A DNA stretch of 64,000 nt, taken from positions 124,001-188,000 of the forward strand of contig CACHJZ010000001.1 of the NCBI GenBank assembly GCA_902580275.1, in the 5' to 3' direction. Positions 27,216 through 36,559 of this stretch are shown here, one piece after another; positions within the stretch are counted from its first letter, which is position 1, and the number at the start of each line of letters is the position of its first letter. The translations under genes and the position numbers were made by a program. Origin of the DNA: an uncultured Pelagibacteraceae bacterium (lineage in GTDB: Bacteria > Pseudomonadota > Alphaproteobacteria > Pelagibacterales > Pelagibacteraceae). Below the pieces are notes generated by a model. The model saw only the letters and a list, made by a program, of their open reading frames with translations, was not told the DNA's origin and did not search any database.

Positions 27216-28222
27216 AAAGTTTTACCCTTAAATATTCCTGAGGGTCTAAATAGTAATACAATCACCAAAATTGAAAATGATACCGCAAATTTATAATCAG
27301 TTGATAATAATTGCATAAGTGAATCCGGTTCCATGAATTCTGGTAATAAATATGCAAAAAATTTTTTGTAAGCATATGTAACTAAAATTTCTGCAAAAGC
27401 GATTACATAGCCTCCAAGAAAAGCTCCAAATGGATTTCCAATTCCACCGACAATTGCTGCTGCAAAAATTGGTAACATATTATTAAAATAAACAAAAGGT
27501 CTGTAGCTCTTATCTAAACCATAGAGTACTCCACCAATAGTTGCTAGGATACCGGCAATAATCCAAGTGATTAAAACAACCTTTTTTGGATCTATCCCTG
27601 AAAGTAAAGCTAAGTCTTCATTGTCAGAATAAGCCCTCATACTTGTTCCAGTTTTAGTTCTATTTAAAAACCAAAACATTATTGAAACTACAATTACCGT
27701 GACAAAAATTGTTATTGCTTGGGTAGATTTGATAGTTAAACCTTCGTTTAACCCGGTCATTTCCTTAAATTCGTTAGCTTTTAAAATAAATTTTTCCCCA
27801 TCAAAAAATCTTCTATCAAATGGTCCTATAATTATCCTTATTATTGCTTGTGTAACGAACATTACACCAACGCTTACCATCGCTAATTGAACAGGTGGGC
27901 TTTTTTTAACTCTATAATAACTGAATACAAACTTATCAATAAATAACATGTAAAAAATCATCGCTAAAATTGCGGGTGGTATTGTTAGTAAGGCAGTAGG
28001 CAAAAAACCAAAACTAATTCCTAAAGATTGAAAATAAAATGTTAAAAGTACAGCAACCATTGTTCCAAAGGACATCATGTCCCCAGTAGCAAAATTAGCA
28101 AACCTTAAAATACCGTAGACTAAAGTTACAAATATCGCACCTAATGCGAGTTGTGATCCATATGTAAGTGCTGGAATTACTGTGTAATTTAAAAGTAATA
28201 CTATTGCATTTATAAAATCCAT
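27212..28222 (-). CDS. livH: Branched-chain amino-acid-type ABC permease (LivH)
   Basis: 336 aa membrane permease. Key parts: GAIFVTLVYGILRFANFATGD (N-terminal), RTKTGTSMRAYSDNEDLALLSGID (EAA-like loop) and AAAIVGGIGNPFGAFLGGYV near the C-terminus, all typical of LivH. Overlap of 4 bp with livM and adjacency to livF show one operon. Confidence 0.92.
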   Translation of the reverse strand: MDFINAIVLLLNYTVIPALTYGSQLALGAIFVTLVYGILRFANFATGDMMSFGTMVAVLLTFYFQSLGISFGFLPTALLTIPPAILAMIFYMLFIDKFVFSYYRVKKSPPVQLAMVSVGVMFVTQAIIRIIIGPFDRRFFDGEKFILKANEFKEMTGLNEGLTIKSTQAITIFVTVIVVSIMFWFLNRTKTGTSMRAYSDNEDLALLSGIDPKKVVLITWIIAGILATIGGVLYGLDKSYRPFVYFNNMLPIFAAAIVGGIGNPFGAFLGGYVIAFAEILVTYAYKKFFAYLLPEFMEPDSLMQLLSTDYKFAVSFSILVIVLLFRPSGIFKGKTL

Positions 28223-28930
28223 TTAAGCTCCTAAAAAAGATCTTCTAACTTCTGGATCATTTAAAAGTTCGTCGCCTGATCCCTCAAACTTGTTTTGGCC
28301 TGTTACTAAAACATAACCTCTATCAGATATACTTAGAGCCTGTTTAGCATTTTGTTCTACCATTATTATTGCAACATTAGTTTTTTTTACTTTAATAATA
28401 TGTTCAAATAATTCATCCATTACAATTGGAGAGACTCCAGCTGTTGGTTCGTCTAACATTAATACTGAAGGCTTAATCATTAATGCACGTCCAAGCGCAA
28501 CCTGTTGTCTTTGACCACCTGATAGTTCTCCAACAATTTGTGATTGTTTCTCTTCTAAAATAGGAAATAAGTCATAAATATCATTTAGGATTTTATCTAA
28601 GTTATCGGTTCTTAAAAAAGCACCCACTTCTAAGTTTTCCTTTACAGTCAGCTCAGCAAATACATTTTTACTTTGGGGAACAAAAGATATTCCTTTTTTG
28701 ACTCTGTCCTGCGGTGACAAATTTGTGATGTCCTCACCATCAATCAGAACATTGCCAGATTTTAGATTAAGTAGTCCAAGCATAGTTTTCATCGCTGTTG
28801 ACTTGCCTGCTCCATTGGGACCTAGGATTGCAACAATCTCTCCCTTATCAACATTTATTGTACAAGAGCTAATTATATCTGGACCGTCTCCATATCCTGC
28901 TGTCATTTTACTTCCCTCAAAAAATGCCAT
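28223..28930 (-). CDS. livF: Branched-chain amino-acid-type ABC ATPase (LivF)
   Basis: 235 aa. Walker A GPNGAGKSTAMKTMLG, signature LSGGQRQQVALGRALM, Walker B LMLDEPTAGVSP. The length without the extra LivG C-terminal segment and GEDITNLSPQDRVKKGISFV fit LivF. It follows livG without a gap and precedes livH without a gap. Confidence 0.93.
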   Translation of the reverse strand: MAFFEGSKMTAGYGDGPDIISSCTINVDKGEIVAILGPNGAGKSTAMKTMLGLLNLKSGNVLIDGEDITNLSPQDRVKKGISFVPQSKNVFAELTVKENLEVGAFLRTDNLDKILNDIYDLFPILEEKQSQIVGELSGGQRQQVALGRALMIKPSVLMLDEPTAGVSPIVMDELFEHIIKVKKTNVAIIMVEQNAKQALSISDRGYVLVTGQNKFEGSGDELLNDPEVRRSFLGA

Positions 28931-29710
28931 TTATTTTTTTCCTCTCCCTAAATAACTATCAATTACTTTTTCATTTTTTTTAACTTCATCAGATGTGCCT
29001 TCAAATAAAACAGAGCCTTCAGACATCACAATAACTGGATCACACATTCGGCTTATGAAATCCATATCATGTTCAATCATACAAAAAGTATACCCTCTTT
29101 CTTTATTTAGCCTGAGTATTGCGGTACCTAGGTCTTTTAATAATGTTCTATTTACTCCTGCACCAACCTCATCTAATAAAACTAGATTTGCATCCACCAT
29201 CATAGTTCTTCCAAGTTCTAAAAGTTTTTTTTGACCTCCAGATAAGTTGCCTGCTAACTCATTTGATAAATGCTTTAGATTCAAAAATTCAGCGACCTCT
29301 AATGCTTTATTTTTGATTTCTTCTTCTTCAGATTTAATAATTTTAGAACTCATTAAAACGTTCATTAATTTTTCCCCTGTTTGATTTCCAGGTACCATCA
29401 TCAAATTTTCTAATACAGTAAGATTTGTAAATTCATGAGCAATTTGAAATGTTCTTAATATACCTTTTGAAAAAAGCTCATAAGCAGGAACTCCAGTAAT
29501 GTCATCATTATTGAATAAAACTTTACCTTGATTTGGTTTTAAATTACCTGCAATTAAATTGAATAATGTTGTCTTACCTGAACCATTAGGTCCAATTATT
29601 CCTGTGATAGAGCCTTTTTTAATTTTAAGTGTACAATTTGATACTGCTGCTAAACCCCCAAAATATTTTGAAAGTCCATTAACTTGCAAAATGTTTGTGT
29701 TTTGCTGCAT
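28931..29710 (-). CDS. livG: Branched-chain amino-acid-type ABC ATPase (LivG)
   Basis: 259 aa. Walker A GPNGSGKTTLFNLIAG, signature LSGGQKKLLELGRTMM, Walker B LVLLDEVGAGVN. The C-terminal MIEHDMDFISRMCDPVIVM and GTSDEVKKNEKVIDSYLG are LivG-specific. It lies 3 bp downstream of proC. Confidence 0.93.
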   Translation of the reverse strand: MQQNTNILQVNGLSKYFGGLAAVSNCTLKIKKGSITGIIGPNGSGKTTLFNLIAGNLKPNQGKVLFNNDDITGVPAYELFSKGILRTFQIAHEFTNLTVLENLMMVPGNQTGEKLMNVLMSSKIIKSEEEEIKNKALEVAEFLNLKHLSNELAGNLSGGQKKLLELGRTMMVDANLVLLDEVGAGVNRTLLKDLGTAILRLNKERGYTFCMIEHDMDFISRMCDPVIVMSEGSVLFEGTSDEVKKNEKVIDSYLGRGKK

Positions 29711-29713
29711 AAA

Positions 29714-30484
29714 TTAAGATTTATTTAATCTTTTCAACAAATTATTTAAGGAACTCTGTAACAATTTATAATAGCCAGCTTTTCTTAACTGATTTACTCC
29801 TTGCCAATTTAATCCCCCTGGAGTTTGTGAATCGGAAACAAATTTTTTCATATTTTTATCAGAGTTTTCTAACGCTAAGCCAGCTAAAGCAAAATAAAGT
29901 GACGTAACGTATTCTTGTGCTTTTCTTCTGTTAGTTTTCTTTTTTACTAACCAGTCTGACAAATTTTTTAAAGTTTCATAAAATGCTGCCATTGTTCCTG
30001 AAATTGCCCAAAAATTATTAGATAATTTTTCATTTTTAATTTCAATACTAGTTCCAACTTTATTAAAAAAGTTCTTGACCTTTGCGTTCGGTGGACACAT
30101 TACAATTGGACCTAATCCTAGAGATATTGGTGGCATAGGTATTGCTCTTACTAAATTTACTTTAGATTTAATTTTTTTTTTTAAGTTAGACAAGTTTAAA
30201 GTTGCAACAAAACTTATCACAGTTTGATTTTGTCTAAAATGTAAATGAGGTAATATTTGATTGGCAACCTTAGGTAGAACCCCAACAAATATCCAATCAG
30301 ACTTATTTACAACATCTTGATTATTTTTTGCTATTTTTACTTTTTTAAATTTTTTTTCCAGTTTTTTTGCTTTATTTTTATTTCTAGGCGAAATAAGTAT
30401 TTGTTTGAATTTTAAATTAGACCTGCAAATACCAGTAATGACATCTGATGTGATATTTCCTGTACCTATAAATCCTAGTTTCAT
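29714..30484 (-). CDS. proC: Pyrroline-5-carboxylate reductase (ProC family)
   Basis: 256 aa from the ATG at 30484 (MKLGFIGTGNITSDVITGIC); the ATG at 30499 would add five residues before the nucleotide-binding fold. The NADPH fingerprint GFIGTGN is at residues 4-10. The C-terminal domain holds SDSQTPGGLNWQGVNQLRKAG, equivalent to the conserved TSPGGTT-type motif of ProC, though altered. The family makes proline from pyrroline-5-carboxylate. The divergent end motif and the linkage to a Liv operon leave open a related imine reductase role. Confidence 0.8.
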   Translation of the reverse strand: MKLGFIGTGNITSDVITGICRSNLKFKQILISPRNKNKAKKLEKKFKKVKIAKNNQDVVNKSDWIFVGVLPKVANQILPHLHFRQNQTVISFVATLNLSNLKKKIKSKVNLVRAIPMPPISLGLGPIVMCPPNAKVKNFFNKVGTSIEIKNEKLSNNFWAISGTMAAFYETLKNLSDWLVKKKTNRRKAQEYVTSLYFALAGLALENSDKNMKKFVSDSQTPGGLNWQGVNQLRKAGYYKLLQSSLNNLLKRLNKS

Positions 30485-30562
30485 AAAAAACGATAACATT
30501 ATTATTACACCAAATATTTCTAATTAGTAAAAAAATGGGAAGTTTAATTGTAAGAAATTGTG

Positions 30563-30609
30563 GATAGCCCTATAAAACCGGGAGCTAAAGATGGCTAGAT
30601 AGGACTATC
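30563..30609. other. Long stem-loop in the proC upstream region (possible structured leader RNA)
   Basis: An 11-bp inverted repeat: GATAGCCCTAT at 30563-30573 and ATAGGACTATC at 30599-30609. Read as minus-strand RNA it is fully paired with one G-U wobble. The 25-nt interior is GC-richer than the surroundings and can form a small inner stem (AGC/GCT). It lies 79 bp upstream of the proC start on the minus strand, and 67 bp before the plus-strand gene at 30676. No known riboswitch was recognised. Confidence 0.4.
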
Positions 30610-30675
30610 TTTAAACAGTATAACACATGGTATAAAAATTTCATTAGTGATTTAATCAAATATATATAAAAAATT

Positions 30676-30972
30676 ATGAAAAAAAGTCACAGACCTCAAA
30701 CAAGAGTTAAAAATCCTGAGCCAAAAATAGAGAGTCCAGATTGGGTTATATGGGCAGCCTGGGCAGATAGAATCACTTTTGAGGAGATTAAGAGTAAAAC
30801 AGGAAAATCAGAAAATGAGGTAATTAAAATTATGAGAAAATCTCTTAAACCATCATCGTTCAGACTCTGGCGAAAACGAGTGCATTCAAAAAGTATTAAA
30901 CATAGAAAAAAATTTGAAGCTAAAAGAAAAAACATAAGAATAAGAATGAATAAAAATGATTTTCAAACCTAG
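30676..30972 (+). CDS. TIGR03643 family protein
   Basis: 98 aa, small and strongly basic. WVIWAAWADRITFEEIKSKT followed by ENEVIKIMRKSLKPSSFRLW is typical of the TIGR03643 family, which occurs widely in proteobacteria and has no known function. The helix-rich middle part looks like a helix-turn-helix fold, but this is not established. The next gene encodes a glutaredoxin on the same strand, 31 bp away. Confidence 0.8.
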   Translation: MKKSHRPQTRVKNPEPKIESPDWVIWAAWADRITFEEIKSKTGKSENEVIKIMRKSLKPSSFRLWRKRVHSKSIKHRKKFEAKRKNIRIRMNKNDFQT

Positions 30973-31003
30973 TAATAAAATTAAAAATTGTTATATGTAA
31001 ATA

Positions 31004-31261
31004 ATGAAAAATATAATCATGTACACTGGCCCGATGTGTGCATTTTGTGATGCAGCAAAAAGACTTTTTAAGAGAAATAATGCATCCTATAAAGAAATTG
31101 ATATAGGAAATAACTTAGAAATTCGAGAAGAAATGATTAAAAAAAGTAATGGACGAAGAACCGTACCACAAATATTTATAGAAGATAAACATATAGGTGG
31201 ATACGAAGAGCTTAGAGCTTTGGAAAAAAGTGGTGAATTAAAAAATATTTTAGGTAATTAA
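31004..31261 (+). CDS. grxC: Glutaredoxin (GrxC type)
   Basis: 85 aa thioredoxin-fold protein. The active site is CAFC in YTGPMCAFCDAAKRLF (residues 5-20), a variant of the usual CPYC. The cis-proline loop is GRRTVPQIFI, and the glutathione-binding HIGGYEELRALEKSGEL is intact. It reduces disulfides or mixed glutathione disulfides in the cytoplasm. Its stop is 1 bp from the stop of the convergent lipoprotein gene. Confidence 0.92.
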   Translation: MKNIIMYTGPMCAFCDAAKRLFKRNNASYKEIDIGNNLEIREEMIKKSNGRRTVPQIFIEDKHIGGYEELRALEKSGELKNILGN

Positions 31262-31262
31262 A

Positions 31263-31577
31263 TTACTTTAGAATACTAAAGGGATTTCTTAAACAATCAA
31301 TTTCATCTAATGTATCAAAAAATATTTCAGTTAAATTAGAAGTATGAAAAGTTTGGCATTCTCTAATTTTGCTTTCTTTCATTGCAAAAGAAAAAATATA
31401 TTCTGAAGGTGATTGACCCAGTGTACTTTTAATACCATAAGATGTTGCCATAGATGAGCCAGCTTGAACAACACTACCAGTTTTAACCAATGCATAAGTT
31501 GGTCCCATCATTGAGGTAGTTTGAGCACAACCATTCAAAAAAAAGATTGTTAGAGTTAATAAATATATTTTTTTCAT
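31263..31577 (-). CDS. Small lipoprotein of unknown function
   Basis: 104 aa from the ATG at 31577 (MKKIYLLTLTIFFLNGC); the ATG at 31586 would add three residues. The lipobox FLNGC places the lipidated cysteine near residue 17. The mature part is rich in Ser, Thr and Gly and has a second cysteine pair (RECQTF, EIDCLR). No family was recognised. Confidence 0.75.
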   Translation of the reverse strand: MKKIYLLTLTIFFLNGCAQTTSMMGPTYALVKTGSVVQAGSSMATSYGIKSTLGQSPSEYIFSFAMKESKIRECQTFHTSNLTEIFFDTLDEIDCLRNPFSILK

Positions 31578-31650
31578 GTTTCCCAAAAGAATTAATATTA
31601 TATGTGAAAAAAAATTAAAGAAAAATTTTTATAAGTCAAATTGGGTTTAT

Positions 31651-33744
31651 TTAATTTTTATTTTCTTCTGTGATTTCTGGCCTTTTTTTCTTAACAGGCT
31701 TTAATAATTCTGTATTTTTTAGATCTAATGCTAAACATGTTATATCGTCTCTTAATTTTTCTGCTCCCCAGTTCAGTTGTTCTGCAATAGTATCAACCAA
31801 AACTTTTGGCGAAATAATATTAAGATCCGTAACTATTCTTTGAACCCCTTCTGCGCCAAGTTCTTGACCATTTTTTAAATATCCTTCTGTCACACCATCG
31901 GTATAAACAACAAATGTTTTATCTTTTAGATTTATAGTTTTAGATTTAACCATAGACTCAGTAAAATATTTTATTATTCCAATTGGTGGCATTTCGGACT
32001 TAATAAATTCAAAGTTTTTATTACGATCAAAAACCATTATACTTTCGTGACCTGCATTCACAAAATTTACCTCACCTGTTTCAATATTAAATTTTCCAAA
32101 AACTGCTGTTACGAACATTCCTTTGAATTTTGCTTCAACCAGCTCATTGTTTACCCCAAATACCACTTTCTCTAATGGGTATGATAAATTAGACAATGTT
32201 CTAAATATTGATGAAGCTTTAGCCATATACATACCAGCTTTAATTCCTTTACCCGATACATCAGCGAGCGTAAAAAAATATTCATTTGGGCTTACCTTAA
32301 CTACATCATAATAATCTCCTGATACATCCCTAGCTGGAACATTTTTTGCATATATAAAGTTTTCAAATCTTTCTATGTTTGGAAAAAGACTTTTTTGAAC
32401 TCCTCCTGCAAGCTCTCTTTCTTTTAAAAGTTTTGCTTCCTTTTGGAGATTTGAGAGTGCAATTCTATTTTCCTCTAGAAACCTAAAATATAAACCAGTG
32501 AGGAAAGTAATTGTAAGTATAAAAATTGGATAACTTATATCAACAAGTTCAGACTTGAATAAAAAGTAACTGAATCCAATTGCTATTGTTATAATTAAAC
32601 TTCCAAAAAATACTGCTAAACTATATTTTGGTTTAATTCTCTGCGAAAGAAAGAAAGTCATAAAACCAACAAGTATAGAAAAGAATAACTCAAATACGTA
32701 TGTATTTGGGTTTCTAATTAAATAGGTTTTATCAAGAATATTTTCAATTACATTTGCATGAACTTCAACTCCAGGAATTGTTTTTCCTAAAGGTGTTTTT
32801 ACTAAATCAAACAGTCCTTGTGCAGAAGCTCCGATTAGAACATATTTATCTTTAAATCTTGTCTCATCAAACTCACCATCATAAACGGAGCTAGCTGAAA
32901 TATATTGGCTCTTTAATGATTTTTTATATTTTATCCAAATTATGCCATTTGGGTCAGATAAAATTTTGTATGGTCTTGAACTTATTCTGGTAATTCCAAC
33001 CTCATTCATTTCTACATATAAATTTTTTTGATTTCCACCAACTCTAACCATTTCGAGTCCCATAGTTGGATACATTTTTTTTTCAAACTGCACTATTAAT
33101 GGTAAAGATCTTATTATTCCGTCTGTTTGATCAAGAAAAGAGATTGAACCTAGTCCTTTAACGCTTGTTTCTAACATCTCTAACGAACCAATTGAATAAG
33201 GATAGGAATATGTAAAATTTTTAGGATCTCCACCTTTTGAGAGAAATCTTGCTTTAGCTTTTCTATCATAATTGCTATGAGATGGAACATTGCTTCCTAA
33301 AACAGCAGTAACAGATTTAGAGTTTTCTAATTTCTCTTTAAATAATTGATCGTGTCCTTTTAAATTTTGGATTTCACCTACATCTGTTGGAATTAAATTA
33401 TAAGCTTTTAAAAATTCATCAGGAGATTGTTTATCTTTTTCAGTAAAAAAAACATCAAAGCCTATTGCCTTTGGATTAGTTTTGTTTACGTTTTCTAAAA
33501 TTTTAGCAAAGACTGATCTACTCCAGGGAAATTGTCCAAACTTACCTAAACTTTTCTCATCTATATCGATTATAACAACATCAGTTTCACTTTTATTTAG
33601 AGGAAAAATTTTTTGATATAAATCAAAGCTTAAAAACGAAATCGATTTTACAAAACTTGGATTTGCAATTTTGATGGAAATTAAAAAAATTAAGAGAACA
33701 AAAAAAGTTAAATAGTTTTTATATTTTGAATATAATGCCTTCAC
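31651..33744 (-). CDS. CHASE2 sensor with PP2C-type (RsbU/SpoIIE) serine phosphatase output
   Basis: 697 aa. TM1 at about residues 11-28, then a CHASE2 extracytoplasmic domain (VVIIDIDEKSLGKFGQFPWS, GVEVHANVIENIL), then three further helices at about residues 345-435. A short coiled linker (LKERELAGGVQKSLFP) leads to the PP2C-type phosphatase: DVSGDYYDVVKV, ADVSGKGIKAGMYMAKASS, NAGHESIMVFD, VVYTDGVTEG, LRDDITCLAL. The acidic metal-binding residues are present. RsbU-type phosphatases dephosphorylate STAS antagonists. A STAS/HATPase pair lies 4 kb away (37899-38611). It lies downstream of the FecR-domain gene on the same strand, 60 bp away. Confidence 0.88.
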   Translation of the reverse strand: MKALYSKYKNYLTFFVLLIFLISIKIANPSFVKSISFLSFDLYQKIFPLNKSETDVVIIDIDEKSLGKFGQFPWSRSVFAKILENVNKTNPKAIGFDVFFTEKDKQSPDEFLKAYNLIPTDVGEIQNLKGHDQLFKEKLENSKSVTAVLGSNVPSHSNYDRKAKARFLSKGGDPKNFTYSYPYSIGSLEMLETSVKGLGSISFLDQTDGIIRSLPLIVQFEKKMYPTMGLEMVRVGGNQKNLYVEMNEVGITRISSRPYKILSDPNGIIWIKYKKSLKSQYISASSVYDGEFDETRFKDKYVLIGASAQGLFDLVKTPLGKTIPGVEVHANVIENILDKTYLIRNPNTYVFELFFSILVGFMTFFLSQRIKPKYSLAVFFGSLIITIAIGFSYFLFKSELVDISYPIFILTITFLTGLYFRFLEENRIALSNLQKEAKLLKERELAGGVQKSLFPNIERFENFIYAKNVPARDVSGDYYDVVKVSPNEYFFTLADVSGKGIKAGMYMAKASSIFRTLSNLSYPLEKVVFGVNNELVEAKFKGMFVTAVFGKFNIETGEVNFVNAGHESIMVFDRNKNFEFIKSEMPPIGIIKYFTESMVKSKTINLKDKTFVVYTDGVTEGYLKNGQELGAEGVQRIVTDLNIISPKVLVDTIAEQLNWGAEKLRDDITCLALDLKNTELLKPVKKKRPEITEENKN

Positions 33745-33804
33745 TCCTAGAATGTATAACTATTATTGGTAAAGTAAATAAAACTTAGTTGGGTATTTAA
33801 GAGA

Positions 33805-35121
33805 TTATTTCTTTTTTCTCTTCTTTTTTCTCTTCTTCTTTTTCTTAGCTACTTTTTTCTTAACGATTTTTTTCTTCTTAACGACTTTTTTCTTTTTAAC
33901 AACTTTTTTCTTCTTTACTGCTTTTTTCTTCTTAGGTGCTTTTTTCTTAACTGCTTTTTTCTTTTTAGGTGCTTTTTTCTTGGTTGCTTTTTTCTTAGTT
34001 GCTTTTTTCTTAGTTGCTTTTTTCTTAGTTGTTTTTTTAGTAGCTTTTTTCTTAGTTGCTTTTTTCTTTGTAGCTTTTTTCTTTTTACCTTTAGATTTTT
34101 TAGCTTTTTCTTTTTTCTTTTTGCCTTTTTTCTTTTTAGCTTTGCTTTTTTTCTTTTTGCCTTTTTTCTTTTTAGTTGCTTTTTTCTTTTTATCTTTTTT
34201 CTGTTCTGTTGCTTTTGGTGTTTCTGGCTCAACAACATCAATTTCTTGAGTTTCTATTTCTTGAGCTATTTCCTCAGTTATATCCAGATCAGTTGTTTGA
34301 GGTTCACCACCTAATAGTACAAGTCTTTGCTCGTTATCTTTTCTTAGGTTTTCTTTTATTAAGGTTCTAATCTCATCTTTTTCAAAACCTTGTGCCTTTA
34401 ATTCTTGTCTTATTTTTTTTCTTAGAGCTTTCTTTTCTTCTTTAGTAGCACCTGAAGCTTTCGCTACTCTTAAAGCTTTCATTTTTTTATTGAATTTTTT
34501 CAATTGTGCTTTTGTAATTTGTCTTGCTTTACTAGGAGCTTTACCTTTGGACATGCTAGCTACACTGAAAGGTTTATCTAATAATGTTTGGCCAAGGTTA
34601 TTTCCAACTAATACTGCACCTGGTCTTAATCCAAGTGTATTATTTTTTCCTGGTCCAATTAATAATGTATCTGTTTTTCCTTTAGATACATTTGTTTGAA
34701 ATTCTGTTCCTCTAGATCCTAGAGTTCCTTCTGGGACTTCTACTGTTAAACTGTCTGGATTTTTTTTACTTATTAATCCTGAAATAACTTTTAAACTTCC
34801 TTGCTTAACGCTTGCAACAATTTTACCATCACTTGTTTCTGGATCATATATAAATGTATCCATAACAACTTCTGATTCTGCACCAATAGTAAATGTTGAT
34901 TGATCTAAAAGTAATATTTGTGTTCCTGAATCTTCAGATGCATATATAGTTTCATTAAGATAAATTTTGTCACCAGCTTTTAAAGTTCTAGTTTCAGTTT
35001 TTACAGTTCCATTTATAGCACCAACTATACCTACTAATTGTTTTTCAATACTCACTTCTTCTGCTAATGCAATATTAGAAAGAAGCATCATACCTGCAAA
35101 AAACGACAAAATTTTCTTCAT
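33805..35121 (-). CDS. FecR-domain exported protein with lysine-rich C-terminal tail
   Basis: 438 aa. Signal peptide MKKILSFFAGMMLLSNIALA. FecR-type domain at about residues 27-165: VGAINGTVKTETRTLKAGD, IYASEDSGTQILLLDQSTF, VPEGTLGSRGTEFQTNV. A middle helical part follows (about 200-300). From residue 308 to the end about two thirds of the residues are lysine, built of KKKAT, KKKAP and KKKVV units, like histone-H1-type tails. The function of the tail is unknown; it could bind polyanions outside the inner membrane. FecR-CHASE2 neighbour pairs are known in other bacteria; here an outer-membrane barrel gene lies on the other side. Confidence 0.88.
   Translation of the reverse strand: MKKILSFFAGMMLLSNIALAEEVSIEKQLVGIVGAINGTVKTETRTLKAGDKIYLNETIYASEDSGTQILLLDQSTFTIGAESEVVMDTFIYDPETSDGKIVASVKQGSLKVISGLISKKNPDSLTVEVPEGTLGSRGTEFQTNVSKGKTDTLLIGPGKNNTLGLRPGAVLVGNNLGQTLLDKPFSVASMSKGKAPSKARQITKAQLKKFNKKMKALRVAKASGATKEEKKALRKKIRQELKAQGFEKDEIRTLIKENLRKDNEQRLVLLGGEPQTTDLDITEEIAQEIETQEIDVVEPETPKATEQKKDKKKKATKKKKGKKKKSKAKKKKGKKKKEKAKKSKGKKKKATKKKATKKKATKKTTKKKATKKKATKKKATKKKAPKKKKAVKKKAPKKKKAVKKKKVVKKKKVVKKKKIVKKKVAKKKKKRKKKRKKK
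33808..34200 (-). repeat. Low-complexity lysine-codon repeat encoding the FecR-protein tail
   Basis: The coding strand is almost pure A/G runs interrupted by short GCT/ACT units. Near 33975-34030 the DNA repeats a 15-bp unit (plus strand CTTAGTTGCTTTTTT) several times, giving tandem KKKAT units. Such a tract is prone to slippage and to length variation between strains. Confidence 0.8.
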
Positions 35122-35256
35122 AAGGCTATTTTATATCAACTTTTTAATTACAAAAAACATATATTTCACTCACTTTGAGTTTTTTCAACTATTATTATAT
35201 GTAAAAAATTCCCATAAAATCGATATTTTATAAGAATATTTCATGAAAGTTGTAAT

Positions 35257-36558
35257 TTAAGGTCTTAAATTAAATGATCTTGAAATACCAAAGGCAACAG
35301 ATTCTGCCTCATAATCAAAATTTATGATATTTGCCTCTGACACTGTTTTGTCATAAGAAAAAGACAAATTTATTAATTTATTAGGATCTAATATAGGTAA
35401 AAAATCACCAAGTGGTTTTAAGATAATTACGTCAAAAGTATTTGAAACATCCGTTCTTATTTTAGAAGAGTAAACACTCGTATCTGGTTCAAAATAATCA
35501 TTAAATGAAACTGCGTCACCAATAGATACATAGGCAAAAGGTAGATTAAAGTTTAATCTAAAATTAAGCTCAAAAGTTTCATAATCATTCATACCAACTT
35601 TATTTTCAGAAATACTGTATCCAAGTCCAGTGCTTGCAGAGATAATTTCACTCAGCAAGTAATCATGACCTAATGAAAAACTATGACCTATTGAATTAGT
35701 CTCATCTGCAGTCGTGTCTGAGGAATTATGATTTCCCTTAGAATCTGAAAGAGTGTAAGAGTAATTGTAAGTGCTTCTTTCACCGCTTGGAAAAAAACCA
35801 GATAATCCGAACATGTTTGAAAAGCTATCCGCATCATCAATGTAATCAGATTTACTCGTCATAGCAAAAATTGAAATACCTTGATTGCCAATTGTTGTAT
35901 CATATGCAGTTGTAAGAGAATATCCTTCAACATCATCACCGGTTTCGATAACTTGACGTGAATCTGAAACGCTTGCGCTAATTAATAAAGAAGAGTCATC
36001 CCCTATTCTTCTCACAGCAGACAAATCAGTGCTTGCTGAGTAGGTTCTGTCATGCATAGGGGATGTCAATACATCGATAGCATCAGAACTTAATTGTAAT
36101 CTGGTTTTTGAAACGTTATTGACATTGTTACTTTGTGAAAGACCCCAATTAACTCCTGCTACAAAACTCCATAGTTTAGGTCTTGCTCTATCTTCAAGTT
36201 CCTTTTCTATATCTGCAACTGTTAATAAGTCTTCTTCAGTTGCATCCTCATTTGATTTTATCTCATCTATAACTGTCAGTGCTTTATCAGGTGAGTCTGC
36301 TTGAACAAGTACAGAAAGCAAATACATTTTTATTTCTATATTATCCGGGTAAACCATGTTCAATCTTTCTAGAGTTGAAATGGTTTGTTTGAAGTTACCC
36401 ATCTTACCTTGTTGTTGGGCATACTTTATATTTAATTCTAAGTCATTTGGTTTTTGCAGAATCTGCATATACGTAATATTTTTTTCAGTTGCAAAAATAG
36501 TGTTTGAATAAGTCAAAGCAGACACAAAAACAAATATTGTTAATAAAAATTTTCTCAA
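35257..36558 (-). CDS. Outer-membrane beta-barrel protein with N-terminal TPR-like region
   Basis: 433 aa. Signal peptide with cleavage near IFA-TEK. Residues about 30-120 are helical repeats (GKMGNFKQTISTLERLNMVY, LLSVLVQADSPDKALTVIDE), typical of TPR. From about residue 130 the sequence alternates polar and hydrophobic residues in strands, as in a beta-barrel (SLLISASVSDSRQV, HSFSLGHDYLLSEI, NLSFSYDKTVSEAN). It ends SFNLRP rather than in the classical terminal Phe. It lies 135 bp upstream of the FecR-domain gene. Role: possibly the outer-membrane member of the FecR/CHASE2 group (inference). Confidence 0.75.
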   Translation of the reverse strand: MRKFLLTIFVFVSALTYSNTIFATEKNITYMQILQKPNDLELNIKYAQQQGKMGNFKQTISTLERLNMVYPDNIEIKMYLLSVLVQADSPDKALTVIDEIKSNEDATEEDLLTVADIEKELEDRARPKLWSFVAGVNWGLSQSNNVNNVSKTRLQLSSDAIDVLTSPMHDRTYSASTDLSAVRRIGDDSSLLISASVSDSRQVIETGDDVEGYSLTTAYDTTIGNQGISIFAMTSKSDYIDDADSFSNMFGLSGFFPSGERSTYNYSYTLSDSKGNHNSSDTTADETNSIGHSFSLGHDYLLSEIISASTGLGYSISENKVGMNDYETFELNFRLNFNLPFAYVSIGDAVSFNDYFEPDTSVYSSKIRTDVSNTFDVIILKPLGDFLPILDPNKLINLSFSYDKTVSEANIINFDYEAESVAFGISRSFNLRP

Positions 36559-36559
36559 C

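Noticed and set aside
33980..34249. Plus-strand open frame opposite the FecR-protein lysine tail (Phe/Leu/Val/Ala-rich)
   Set aside because: It is the complement of AAA-rich codons; composition is fully explained by the minus-strand gene and there is no supporting motif.
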